Source of the DNA: Clostridia bacterium
Lineage (GTDB): Bacteria > Bacillota > Clostridia > Christensenellales > SZUA-584
Assembly (NCBI GenBank): GCA_018648645.1
Contig: JABGQS010000020.1
Coordinates: 1 to 46,819, forward strand
Reading direction: 5' to 3'
DNA length: 46,819 nucleotides
The position numbers were made by a program, and so were the translations under genes. Shown in pieces: positions 34,063 to 42,096 of this stretch. Position 1 is the stretch's first letter, and every line of letters begins with the position of its first letter. The notes beneath the pieces were generated by a model. That model saw only the letters and a list, made by a program, of their open reading frames with translations, was not told the DNA's origin and ran no database searches.

Positions 34063-36239
34063 TTCCTCACCTCGTGCTTCAGCGGATTAGCAAATTTCGC
34101 GAATATCCGGACTATCCACGTAAATAATATGTACATACAGGCGATGACCAAGATGATTACGAGAAACTGGTAATATGCCTTTTTTGAGTAGAAAAAGATG
34201 AGATAATAGCCCACGCCCAAATAGCGGAATAGAAATTCTACAACAATCAAATTCGATATAATCATTGTCATGATTGTCGGTAAAGAGTCTATCGCTTTAA
34301 AAAGGCTTGCAGGCAGCAGTTCATTGAAGTAAATTCTTCTTTTGCTTAAGCCCTTGGCTTTTGCATTCTTGATATAGTCTTTTTTCGACTCCTCTTGGGT
34401 AGTGATATATGTAATCCTGGATATGTATATGATAGGGATTATACAGAGCGTTATCAGCGGAATTATAAAATCGTTGATGGGGAGCGCTTCTTTTGCTTGG
34501 GGGAAATTCTGAGAATAGAATATGCTGACAGTCCATCCAAGCAGCACGAGCAGCACGTCAGGGATCGAAAAGGCGATAAGGGTACCAAGTGATTCGATCT
34601 TTTGTCTCTTAGAGCGGTAGCCGGCGTACAGACCGGTGCTGATACCTATCACGACAGCAAGTACGAGTGTTGATAATATCAGCCATAAACTTTTGGAAAA
34701 CGAATCAAGTATTATCGAGAAATTCTCCTCTACATCCGCAACTGTGTCTGTTCCCGTGCTGAATATGTTGCTGATAAACGATACACTCTTATTAAAACTC
34801 TTAGAGATTTTATCCCAAACGTTTAAAAACCCAAAACCTGTGTCTTTATAGATTTCTTTTTTTATGTAATTAGTCAATACCAGTGAAGCGTTATTAAGGC
34901 TATTTATATCTACGTTTTCGATATTGTCTTCATAGACGTTTTTGAACAAACCGGCATTGCCGAAGGTGATTAGCCGGACATCGCTGTATGAAAAGTACTC
35001 GAACTGTTCGTCTTTGACTTGAGACATATCGAGCACAATTGCTGCAGCTTGTGAATGTTCAACAATGCTATCTCTTAGCTCCAGGCTGTTTGTGTTCGCC
35101 GGCGTAATTGCCGTGCCTTCTCGAACACTCCTCCCGATTAGCTCAAGACTAATCACGGTTGACTTTTCCAGCGGGTATACCGGGTTTCTGCCATAATACT
35201 GCGACCCGGCGTACTGCTGTAGCTGTCCATTAAAGCATATAAAATATATCGTTTGATAAGGCAAGTTTTTTTGCGCAGCGACAACCCGTGCTGCTTCAAG
35301 CAATGTCGCGACGCCGCTTGAGCTGCCGACTGCACCGGGGAAGTATCCTCCGTCGGTGCCCATGCCAACGCCGTCGATATTCGCGGTAATCAGCAACACC
35401 TCGCCGCCAGAACTCCTGCCGTCAAGCTTGCCAATAATGTTCGATGTGTTCACGATTGGATACTCTATTTTCGCACTAAGAATTACATTGCTTATGATCT
35501 TTTGCGTGCGCTCATCGCCGTCAGTCCCGACCGTGTTGGTATAGTTTTTTAAGTACTCATACATATCGAAAGAGATGTACCCAACGCCGATAGACTCTCC
35601 GGTTTTCCCCCACGTGCCTACTGTCTTTTCAGTTTCGTAAACATTTGGAGCCTCATTCGGGGCAACATCCGCACAACAAAAAACTCCTTTTCCACCATTT
35701 TGAATAACGTAATCAACTTGGCTTGCATTGAGCTCGCCAGATTCGATAATCACAATCCTGTCTTTGATAATGTCGGGATTGACAAGAAACAACGTATCTT
35801 CTAGCAGAACGACTTCACCTGTAAAATCAATGCTCCCACCGTTCATGTATGACAGCAAATTGTAATCCTCGTACAAAACGAATTCCTTAATTACCTCGCG
35901 CTCGTGCGATATAATTGCAAACGAAGCGTTTTCGTCGATATTTGGAACCATTACGGTAAAGGGCTGATAGTACTGCTCATTAATTCCACCCGGCGCAACA
36001 CCAATTTCTCTAAATTGTTTTTCAATATATTCTAAGGTTTCCTCGTTGCCGATTGTGCCGGTTTTTCTGCCGGAATAAGTAGCAGAAGTGAACTCCTCCA
36101 CATCAGAATAGATATGATCCACATTTAATACGGTTTCGTCAAATGAGTTTGTGAATTGAAAAGAGTTGAAAAGTATAAAAAAAGAAAGCAGAAGTAACAC
36201 AGGGATCACTATTCCGAGTAGCCGTTTCTTTGCTTTCAT
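34059..36239 (-). CDS. DppB-like permease fused to an N-terminal M28-peptidase-like domain
   Basis: The 726-residue protein begins with one span (about 8-27) and an extracytoplasmic M28-like domain with an inserted PA-like region (about 90-260). The zinc-binding blocks are recognisable but altered. TANIDGVG (285-292) stands for AHxD, GAVGSSSGVATLLEAAR (302-318) for DNASG, and FNGQLQQYAGSQYY (336-349) for EEQGLxGSxxY, so three ligand positions are lost. From about 540 to the end follows a DppB-type permease half with the EAA loop NAKAKGLSKRRIYFNELLP. The typical N-terminal permease span is replaced by that of the peptidase-like part. ATG 36239 is chosen for AGGAA 7 bases upstream. It is the first gene of the operon. 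Confidence 0.8.
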   Translation of the reverse strand: MKAKKRLLGIVIPVLLLLSFFILFNSFQFTNSFDETVLNVDHIYSDVEEFTSATYSGRKTGTIGNEETLEYIEKQFREIGVAPGGINEQYYQPFTVMVPNIDENASFAIISHEREVIKEFVLYEDYNLLSYMNGGSIDFTGEVVLLEDTLFLVNPDIIKDRIVIIESGELNASQVDYVIQNGGKGVFCCADVAPNEAPNVYETEKTVGTWGKTGESIGVGYISFDMYEYLKNYTNTVGTDGDERTQKIISNVILSAKIEYPIVNTSNIIGKLDGRSSGGEVLLITANIDGVGMGTDGGYFPGAVGSSSGVATLLEAARVVAAQKNLPYQTIYFICFNGQLQQYAGSQYYGRNPVYPLEKSTVISLELIGRSVREGTAITPANTNSLELRDSIVEHSQAAAIVLDMSQVKDEQFEYFSYSDVRLITFGNAGLFKNVYEDNIENVDINSLNNASLVLTNYIKKEIYKDTGFGFLNVWDKISKSFNKSVSFISNIFSTGTDTVADVEENFSIILDSFSKSLWLILSTLVLAVVIGISTGLYAGYRSKRQKIESLGTLIAFSIPDVLLVLLGWTVSIFYSQNFPQAKEALPINDFIIPLITLCIIPIIYISRITYITTQEESKKDYIKNAKAKGLSKRRIYFNELLPASLFKAIDSLPTIMTMIISNLIVVEFLFRYLGVGYYLIFFYSKKAYYQFLVIILVIACMYILFTWIVRIFAKFANPLKHEVRK

Positions 36240-36289
36240 ACTATACTTCCTAATTAATATTATGTCTTGCGGCTTGAGTACGTATGATA

Positions 36290-36318
36290 ATATTAACATA
36301 TTTTTGTAATATTTTCAA
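36290..36318 (-). promoter_or_regulatory. Sigma-A promoter for the ABC/peptidase-like operon
   Basis: On the minus strand TTGAAA (36313-36318) and TAATAT (36290-36295) are 17 bases apart, 51 bases before the start codon. Confidence 0.6.
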
Positions 36319-36447
36319 TAGTTTTGAGTCGTATGTTTTGTATCATCCGATGTAAACGAGAAAATTTGACATAAGAGTCATAAGCCCATTTTGGTCCAAA
36401 AAGGTGATTCTACAAAATCCGGATAACTATGAGATTTAACTATCTTG

Positions 36448-36552
36448 TTATTGCTTTTCTACTGCTTTCCTGAGCAATTCTGCCAGTTCCCCCAATAGTC
36501 GTGAAATACCCTTTATTTTACCCTTTAGACAATTCACTATATTTGTATTCAA
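36448..36552 (-). CDS. Tiny ORF or C-terminal gene remnant overlapping the right repeat
   Basis: A 34-codon open frame (TTG at 36552) ends GISRLLGELAELLRKAVEKQ. The last 20 residues look like a genuine helical protein tail, and the first part is encoded by the repeat copy. It may be the end of a lost gene, possibly a recombinase that sat beside the attachment site. No family is recognised. Confidence 0.25.
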   Translation of the reverse strand: MNTNIVNCLKGKIKGISRLLGELAELLRKAVEKQ

Positions 36553-36644
36553 TTATGCAGAATAAGAAAAGAGATCAGTAAATAAGAGCTTTTTCGAACT
36601 AGTTACTACGTAATTATACTGCTTTATATGTATGCTTTAGGGTT
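36519..36644 (+). repeat. Right copy of the ~126-bp direct repeat
   Basis: It starts TACCCTTTAGACA and ends ATGCTTTAGGGTT and matches 29677-29801 in the same orientation, with strong conservation at both ends and divergence in the middle. It continues directly into a tRNA- or tmRNA-like 3' end. A further TTACCCTTTA lies at about 36721. The rest of 36300-36518 holds only the promoter and the tiny frame above. Confidence 0.6.
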
Positions 36645-36665
36645 CAAGTCCTGCTGTCTCTACCA
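36639..36665 (+). other. tRNA- or tmRNA-like 3' end fragment
   Basis: AGGGTTCAAGTCCTGCTGTC followed by TCTACCA has a T-loop (TTCAAGT), a 3' T-stem strand, a 7-base acceptor strand, a discriminator A and CCA. It resembles the 3' end of Bacillota tmRNA (TTCGACTCC-...-CCACCA). The 5' part of the RNA is missing, as expected where an integrated element regenerates or displaces an RNA-gene end. Confidence 0.5.
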
Positions 36666-36666
36666 A

Positions 36667-36703
36667 GGAACCCCTTTGAAATGGCTGTTTTCATGGGGTT
36701 TCC
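36667..36703 (+). terminator. Hairpin following the RNA-gene fragment
   Basis: GGAACCCC-TTTGAAA pairs with TTTTCA-T-GGGGTTTCC around a 6-base loop. It resembles the terminator of the lost RNA gene, though the T-run is inside the stem. Confidence 0.45.
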
Positions 36704-36727
36704 CCTATTTATAATGCAAATTACCCT

Positions 36728-36949
36728 TTACAGTCTTGGAATAACCTCAATTAACCATTCATGATAATGAACAGACAAAGAAAATAATGTGGCTTGGGAT
36801 ACTTCTTTATGATGAGTTAGCAGCCAAGAAAACAGAAGCTTTGAGATTTCTTGGCTGTTAACATGCGTTTTTCGTCCGCCATTTTCCTGCAAAATTATTT
36901 CGCCGTTAATAAACAACCAATTGCGCTGCAAAGGAGTTATCGTTTTCAT
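36728..36949 (-). CDS. Small hypothetical protein (73 residues)
   Basis: The product MKTITPLQRN... has no signal peptide, membrane span or recognised motif. It is mixed in charge, with a hydrophobic helix around LLFSWLLTHHKE. It begins 51 bases after the sialidase-fold gene on the same strand and could be its last operon partner. The ribosome site is weak. It may be real but is poorly supported. Confidence 0.4.
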   Translation of the reverse strand: MKTITPLQRNWLFINGEIILQENGGRKTHVNSQEISKLLFSWLLTHHKEVSQATLFSLSVHYHEWLIEVIPRL

Positions 36950-37000
36950 ATTTAGCCGGTTGTTTAAAGATCACATCTTTAAACCTATTCGCTGATAAAT

Positions 37001-38104
37001 TTATAATGCTATACCCGTGGCAATCGTCTTGTATTGCCCTTCTTCCGCTAACCAATGCGCCATAAGCAAAGTTCCGTCTTTTAATTTTACAGCACCGGGC
37101 ATGCCAAACTTTAAGTAGGCGAAAATTGCAGCCGTAGTATCATTCGCTGTGATTAATTTTGACTGGGGCTGCCAAAGTATGGCTTCCTCGGTAATGTTCC
37201 AAGCTCCGTTACTAAAATCCACTAAATAGCCGTATATTCCGGGCTCGTCAGTATCCTTGCGCATAGTATGTAAAGAGAACATACTCGACCCGGAGAGATG
37301 ACAAACAAACGGTGTTTGTCCGTTGATACCGGTATCAAACGGTTTCGAAAAAGTACGGCCATTGTCGCGGGAAATGGTGTAATGATTATTCAATGTCTTT
37401 TCGTTAATAGTATCTTCGTTCCATGCAATTATGATTGTGGTACCGTCGCTTAATTGACAAAGCCGCTGCTCATAACAGGTTATGGAATCTCCCGGGAATT
37501 CCATACACACTACATCGTCGTTCCATGTTTTACCTTGGTCATCGGAGCGAAGCAGCCGCCCGCACATGCGGCTGGTCATTTCGGCTTCCCAGTTTGGGAA
37601 ACCTGTAATAGGGGTAACCCAGCTTCCGTTCTGCAATACGGTAATTGGAGCGGGGGCTTCGACATGACGACCCCAAGTACAAGCAATTTCCTGCCGGTCA
37701 GACCAAGTTATCCCTTTGTCGTCTGAGATGCTAAAGAATACTATATCATCGAGCACGCCTCCGTTATCGGGGTTTGCAATCGCCTGCTCAGGATCGTCGC
37801 GAATGAAACCGTATCCAAACGCAATTAGCCGACCATCGGGAAGGAGCGTTATTTTAGCGCAGTCTGATACCGGGAAAGGATAATCTTTTTTGCCCAACGA
37901 CCATGGTTCACCCCATGTTCTTCCGCCATCAGTACTTCGAGAAATGCTGGCAGTACCGTCAACACTTTCAAATGCTTCTCCCATTTGATGAGTTGCCAAA
38001 ATAGAGCCGTCTTCCAATTCGCAAAGATAAGGAAAAGAAGAATTTTTGGCATGTAACTGAGGTCGCGGATTGTCCCAAATTGGGTTTGAAAACAATATTT
38101 CCAT
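37001..38104 (-). CDS. Sialidase-fold (BNR/Asp-box) protein
   Basis: The 367-residue protein is a six-bladed sialidase-type beta-propeller with four Asp boxes: STDGGRTWGEP (about 56-66), SDDKGITWSD (about 126-135), SDDQGKTWND (about 186-195) and SRDNGRTFSKP (about 245-255). There is no signal peptide, so it should work in the cytoplasm, unlike most sialidases. Members of this family act as exo-sialidases or on other sugars; the Arg triad cannot be assigned with confidence. The ATG at 38104 has AAGGCAGG upstream. It lies 99 bases downstream of the large FG-GAP protein gene on the same strand. Confidence 0.8.
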   Translation of the reverse strand: MEILFSNPIWDNPRPQLHAKNSSFPYLCELEDGSILATHQMGEAFESVDGTASISRSTDGGRTWGEPWSLGKKDYPFPVSDCAKITLLPDGRLIAFGYGFIRDDPEQAIANPDNGGVLDDIVFFSISDDKGITWSDRQEIACTWGRHVEAPAPITVLQNGSWVTPITGFPNWEAEMTSRMCGRLLRSDDQGKTWNDDVVCMEFPGDSITCYEQRLCQLSDGTTIIIAWNEDTINEKTLNNHYTISRDNGRTFSKPFDTGINGQTPFVCHLSGSSMFSLHTMRKDTDEPGIYGYLVDFSNGAWNITEEAILWQPQSKLITANDTTAAIFAYLKFGMPGAVKLKDGTLLMAHWLAEEGQYKTIATGIAL

Positions 38105-38203
38105 TATTAGCCCTGCCTTTCTTTTTTGCGAATGATATAGAACGAAATCGATTCTTCCGCGTTAGCTTTTTATCTGTGCCAAACGTTGTTTTTATATCCA
38201 GAG

Positions 38204-40891
38204 TCAGTCGATTGTAACTCTTTTTAGGCGTGGCGAATTGCACAAAGCCGGCGAGTAAAATTCTGCTTGATACTGAATTATCTTTGAATGCCTGGGGACA
38301 GGAATTATGGTCCCGTTTTCAAGTGCATCGCTCCAAATACCATCGTCGAAGCGGATACGCATAAACAGCTTCGATGTATTAGGCTCTTCCGCAACCCAGT
38401 AGATATGCACAGTTTTATCATCATCAAGTTTGATTGGACAAGATGTATAATACTCGCTCTCGCTGCGGTCAAAAACGTTAGCTTGGCTTTTCGTTGTGAA
38501 GTTGTGCGGACCTATTCCCAAGTACTTGTGCGGATGGTCGTAGTCCAGCCCGTCAGGTCCGTTCATCAACAGATAAGAATCCAGGATGTGCCCTTTATCC
38601 TTGCGATGGCAGCAAACGAACAGATCAGGGTAACCGTTGCGGGTCAAATCTACAGGAATCGATGCGACCGATGAATCAAAGATGAAATTTTCGGTATCAT
38701 CAAATTGAAAAGAACCGTGTTGGTCATTGCGGATTATCCTTAGTGGCCCGGTTCTGGTTTCAGTACTTGAATAATGAGGCAATATCATGTCTAGCCAGCC
38801 GGTATTATACATATCAGCAAAAGAAACATACCCGGTCGTTGCACCTGTTTCCCAGCGTATTTGCTTATCGGCAGGGAATCCTTCTTCATCATTCCAATCG
38901 CGTAAAATGTAGACATACGACGGAATATTAAAATAGTGTCCGGAAGAGGTGCAGATAACTTCAAGTTTGCCGTCCTTGTCATAGTCAACAGCTGTGACGC
39001 CAAAATGGAATGCCTTATTATCCTCATGCCCTTTTAAAGTGAACAAGCGGTGGGAATCGGGGTCGAAGCCATCTTTTGTTCCTAAGAAAACACCAAGTCT
39101 TCCATCGCCATCACTGTAAATTAGATCCTGATAACCGTCTGCGTTAATATCAGCTAACACCACAGATTGGGCAGTAGCGATGTAACACGGCAGCAGTTGA
39201 CGATTTTCCTCCTTATAGCCATCAGCACTGCCGTACCAGACATACACAGAAGAATTGAGCTCTTCTTCATTTTTGCTGTATACCCACGGGAGCATGATTA
39301 TATCCAAATATCCGTCATGGTTGAAATCGCCGACCAATACACCGCCAAGTTCTTTTCTTAGTAGTTTAGGATGTACGAGCTCTTGAAAGTTTTTGGGATC
39401 CGGACCATTTTCGGTTCCTTTAAAAACACGAATTGTACTGTGCGTGGATGCTACAAACTCTACTTCGCCGTCATTGTCGGTATCTGAGCCCGTATACCCG
39501 TAACAACTTGTAATAATGGGGAAGTCTATGCGGTTTTCCTTAAGATACTGGAAATCTTTGTTACCGAGATATAGGAATGCAGGAAATTCCGGATCGTGCT
39601 GTATATGGCCGGTTATTGTGTTGCAAATATACAATTCAAATTTTCCGTCATGGTCAAGGTCGTAAAACTTTGCATCACGAACACCAAAGGTATCAAAGGC
39701 AGTCGTGTGCTCAATATCAAATCGATTATCACCCTGATTATGGAATAACAGCGATTGCGAGTCGTACGTCTTTGTTTCATCATTGTAAAAACGACCGGCA
39801 AAAATATCATAACTTCCGTCGCCGTTTAAATCGACAGCGGTGACAGCAGTACAGCCGTAACAGTCTATCCTGCGCCAAACAGCATCTAGATCATCAATCC
39901 TTCGTATCTGGACGCCTTCTTTTGTGCCGATTAAAATTTCGTTGTTTCCGTCACCGTCAAAATCAACAAAACAAAGAGGAAGCTCCTTTTTGAAATACAT
40001 GGCATTTTCGCCCTCTATTTCTATGACTTTTTTGTCGTTCTCGGAGAAGGTACCGTTGCGATTCCAGTAGATTGTAATTCTCCCGTTTCCTGTAAGGATG
40101 ACTTCCTTGAAACCGTCTTTATTTAGATCTTGAGCATAAGCTTTTGTTACAAGTGAACACGGCAGTTGCATGGAATTTTCTTTAGAGTAACCATCCTTTG
40201 AACCAAAGAAGATATTAGTATAAACATCATCCGTATAATTTTGTTTATATCCCGCGAAAATAAAATCGGGATAGCCGTCGTTGTTTATATCGGTACAGAC
40301 AAGTGCATCTATCGATAAGCCCTCGAAAGGGAATTCTTCTGTCGCATCACGAAATTTGCGTGGACTTTCCTGTAAATAAACGCGCTGCTTGAATAGGTTC
40401 CCGGTAAAATGATGGTCGTACCAAGACGTTGTGATTACTAAATCCTGCAGCCCGTTTCCGGTTAGGTCGCAAAAAGCAGCTCCGTATGCACCGACGCTTT
40501 TTAGTGCAGTACATTCCTGCGTAAGCCCATCTTTTGAGCCCCAGAAAATATAGCATTCCAAATCACAGGTAACGCCGTTTGCCGCAAAGGTAACTAGAAG
40601 GTCTTCGTATCCGTCGCCGTCTATGTCACACGCAATGGTATTCCAGCTGCAATCGTGGGGAAGCTCGCTGTGCTGCCAGTTGTTTTTTCCGTCTTGTTTA
40701 TATACCGAAACAGGACCTCTCTCTGTATAGCCGTGACTGTTGGGCAGAGCAATATCAAAAATACCGTCATGGTTAAAATCGTTTTCTGTAATCCGGCGTA
40801 CTACTCCGGTTGCATCTACAAAGAGGTTGTCGCCAGAGTTACCAAAAGTTCCTTTGATAAATGCATCAAATCCTTTGTGTATAGTTTTCAT
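38204..40891 (-). CDS. Large FG-GAP/VCBS-repeat beta-propeller protein, leaderless (copy 1)
   Basis: The 895-residue protein consists of about fourteen Ca-binding DxNxDGxxD repeats spaced some 50-60 residues apart, such as NDFNHDGIFDI, CDIDGDGYEDL, TDINNDGYPDF, GDFNHDGYLDI and VDYDKDGKLEV. Most are followed by a blade motif like IFWGSKDG or VWYGSADG. This predicts two linked seven-bladed propellers. A C-terminal beta domain (last about 90 residues, ending SPRLKRVTID) resembles a carbohydrate-binding tail. No signal peptide is present at ATG 40891, which has AAAGGA 9 bases upstream. The frame continues upstream to 40945, but still without a leader. It is a paralog of the gene at 42097. Confidence 0.8.
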   Translation of the reverse strand: MKTIHKGFDAFIKGTFGNSGDNLFVDATGVVRRITENDFNHDGIFDIALPNSHGYTERGPVSVYKQDGKNNWQHSELPHDCSWNTIACDIDGDGYEDLLVTFAANGVTCDLECYIFWGSKDGLTQECTALKSVGAYGAAFCDLTGNGLQDLVITTSWYDHHFTGNLFKQRVYLQESPRKFRDATEEFPFEGLSIDALVCTDINNDGYPDFIFAGYKQNYTDDVYTNIFFGSKDGYSKENSMQLPCSLVTKAYAQDLNKDGFKEVILTGNGRITIYWNRNGTFSENDKKVIEIEGENAMYFKKELPLCFVDFDGDGNNEILIGTKEGVQIRRIDDLDAVWRRIDCYGCTAVTAVDLNGDGSYDIFAGRFYNDETKTYDSQSLLFHNQGDNRFDIEHTTAFDTFGVRDAKFYDLDHDGKFELYICNTITGHIQHDPEFPAFLYLGNKDFQYLKENRIDFPIITSCYGYTGSDTDNDGEVEFVASTHSTIRVFKGTENGPDPKNFQELVHPKLLRKELGGVLVGDFNHDGYLDIIMLPWVYSKNEEELNSSVYVWYGSADGYKEENRQLLPCYIATAQSVVLADINADGYQDLIYSDGDGRLGVFLGTKDGFDPDSHRLFTLKGHEDNKAFHFGVTAVDYDKDGKLEVICTSSGHYFNIPSYVYILRDWNDEEGFPADKQIRWETGATTGYVSFADMYNTGWLDMILPHYSSTETRTGPLRIIRNDQHGSFQFDDTENFIFDSSVASIPVDLTRNGYPDLFVCCHRKDKGHILDSYLLMNGPDGLDYDHPHKYLGIGPHNFTTKSQANVFDRSESEYYTSCPIKLDDDKTVHIYWVAEEPNTSKLFMRIRFDDGIWSDALENGTIIPVPRHSKIIQYQAEFYSPALCNSPRLKRVTID

Positions 40892-40947
40892 TATCGCGTT
40901 TCCTTTCATATTTTTGTTTACAACACAGCAGCAATCTGCTAACATTA

Positions 40948-40976
40948 ATTTTAGTGAGTTAACAGCAAATAATCAA
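40948..40976 (-). promoter_or_regulatory. Promoter of FG-GAP protein gene 1
   Basis: On the minus strand TTGATT (40971-40976) and TAAAAT (40948-40953) are 17 bases apart, 57 bases before the ATG. The site lies in the shared control region with the divergent AraC-type gene. Confidence 0.55.
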
Positions 40977-41046
40977 TAGAGTATTGAAGCGAAAATTATG
41001 CGATTATGGGTCGTTTGATTATTTATTATGGCGGTTAAAAAGTATT

Positions 41047-41919
41047 ATGGATAAGTTTCATGATTTTGAATTAAAAGTACATCTGGGCTCTATTGTGTTT
41101 GATGTTATGCTTGGTTGTGGATTTAGTGGTTCTTCCGGACGCTACGACAGCATGGAGCATAAGCATTTGTTTTATGAGATTCAATTTTTCAAGGTTGGAA
41201 AAGGGACAATATCCACTGCGGAAAAGACATTTTCGGTCGAAATGGGTGAATATTGTTTGATCGCGCCTGATTTGTATCATAGCCAGCATGACGTGGTTGA
41301 CACACGGCTCCAAAAATATTGTGTGCGTTTTGAGTATACGATTAACGAGGATTCTGACCGTCTTCCAAAAGCTGAAACAATATCTTTTCTAAATGCGCTG
41401 TCTTCTGTGACTGTTTTTCATACTAAGGACAGGCATAATATCATGAACCGTCTTGCCGTTCTGGATAGTATTTTGATAGAGCGGCCGTTTGGTTATTGCT
41501 CTAGGATACTTAATGAATTGAGCATGGTGATTCTTGATATGTTATCAGATATTGCAGGGTTATCATATAAGTCTCAATATGACGTTCTGCGTAAGTCGCA
41601 GCTTCAGATGCGCACAAAATTAATTGATGATTTCTTTAGTCAGCATTTTGCCTCAGGTGTAACCGTTGAACAATTATGCAATATATTACATATGAGCAAA
41701 AGCAATCTTAATCGAATTTTAAGACAAGAATATAATCAGAGCTTTAAACAAATTATAATTCAGCTGCGTTTGGAACAGGCTGAGTATTTGCTGAAAACAA
41801 CGGATTTATCAGTTGAAGCAATTGCAAAGCGGGTAGGATATCATTCCTTGTTTGCGTTTTCGTCCCTGTTTCACCGCCGACACGAATGTACCCCCACCCA
41901 GTTTCGAAAGACACAGTAA
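41047..41919 (+). CDS. AraC-family transcriptional regulator
   Basis: The 290-residue regulator has an N-terminal cupin-type sensing domain (about 1-150), with EIQFFKVGKGTISTAEKTF and GEYCLIAPDLYHSQHD typical of sugar-responsive members. A C-terminal double helix-turn-helix (about 190-290) contains VEQLCNILHMSKSNLNRILR, then LSVEAIAKRVGYHSLFAFSS and the closing CTPTQFRK. The ATG at 41047 fits the domain start; the frame extends to a TTG at 40984. Lying between two divergent FG-GAP genes, it is the likely local activator. Confidence 0.9.
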   Translation: MDKFHDFELKVHLGSIVFDVMLGCGFSGSSGRYDSMEHKHLFYEIQFFKVGKGTISTAEKTFSVEMGEYCLIAPDLYHSQHDVVDTRLQKYCVRFEYTINEDSDRLPKAETISFLNALSSVTVFHTKDRHNIMNRLAVLDSILIERPFGYCSRILNELSMVILDMLSDIAGLSYKSQYDVLRKSQLQMRTKLIDDFFSQHFASGVTVEQLCNILHMSKSNLNRILRQEYNQSFKQIIIQLRLEQAEYLLKTTDLSVEAIAKRVGYHSLFAFSSLFHRRHECTPTQFRKTQ

Positions 41920-42009
41920 TTTTCAACAAAGACGAGCTTATTCATCCGATAACAAACTGCAGACAGCAACGCATTGCGGCGAATGCTCTACGTTATAATT
42001 TCAAAAATG

Positions 42010-42039
42010 TTGACCGCAAATTGCGCTAAACCGTATATT
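42010..42039 (+). promoter_or_regulatory. Promoter of FG-GAP gene 2 with a palindrome between -35 and -10
   Basis: TTGACC (42010-42015) and TATATT (42034-42039) are 18 bases apart. CGCAAATTGCG (42015-42025), an 11-base perfect palindrome, overlaps the -35 edge and sits in the spacer, where a regulator could act. TTGGAG precedes the start codon at 42097. Confidence 0.5.
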
Positions 42040-42096
42040 GTAAAGAAACCATCGCAAGCTAGGAATGGCATTGATAAATAGTATTGGAGAAAAGCA

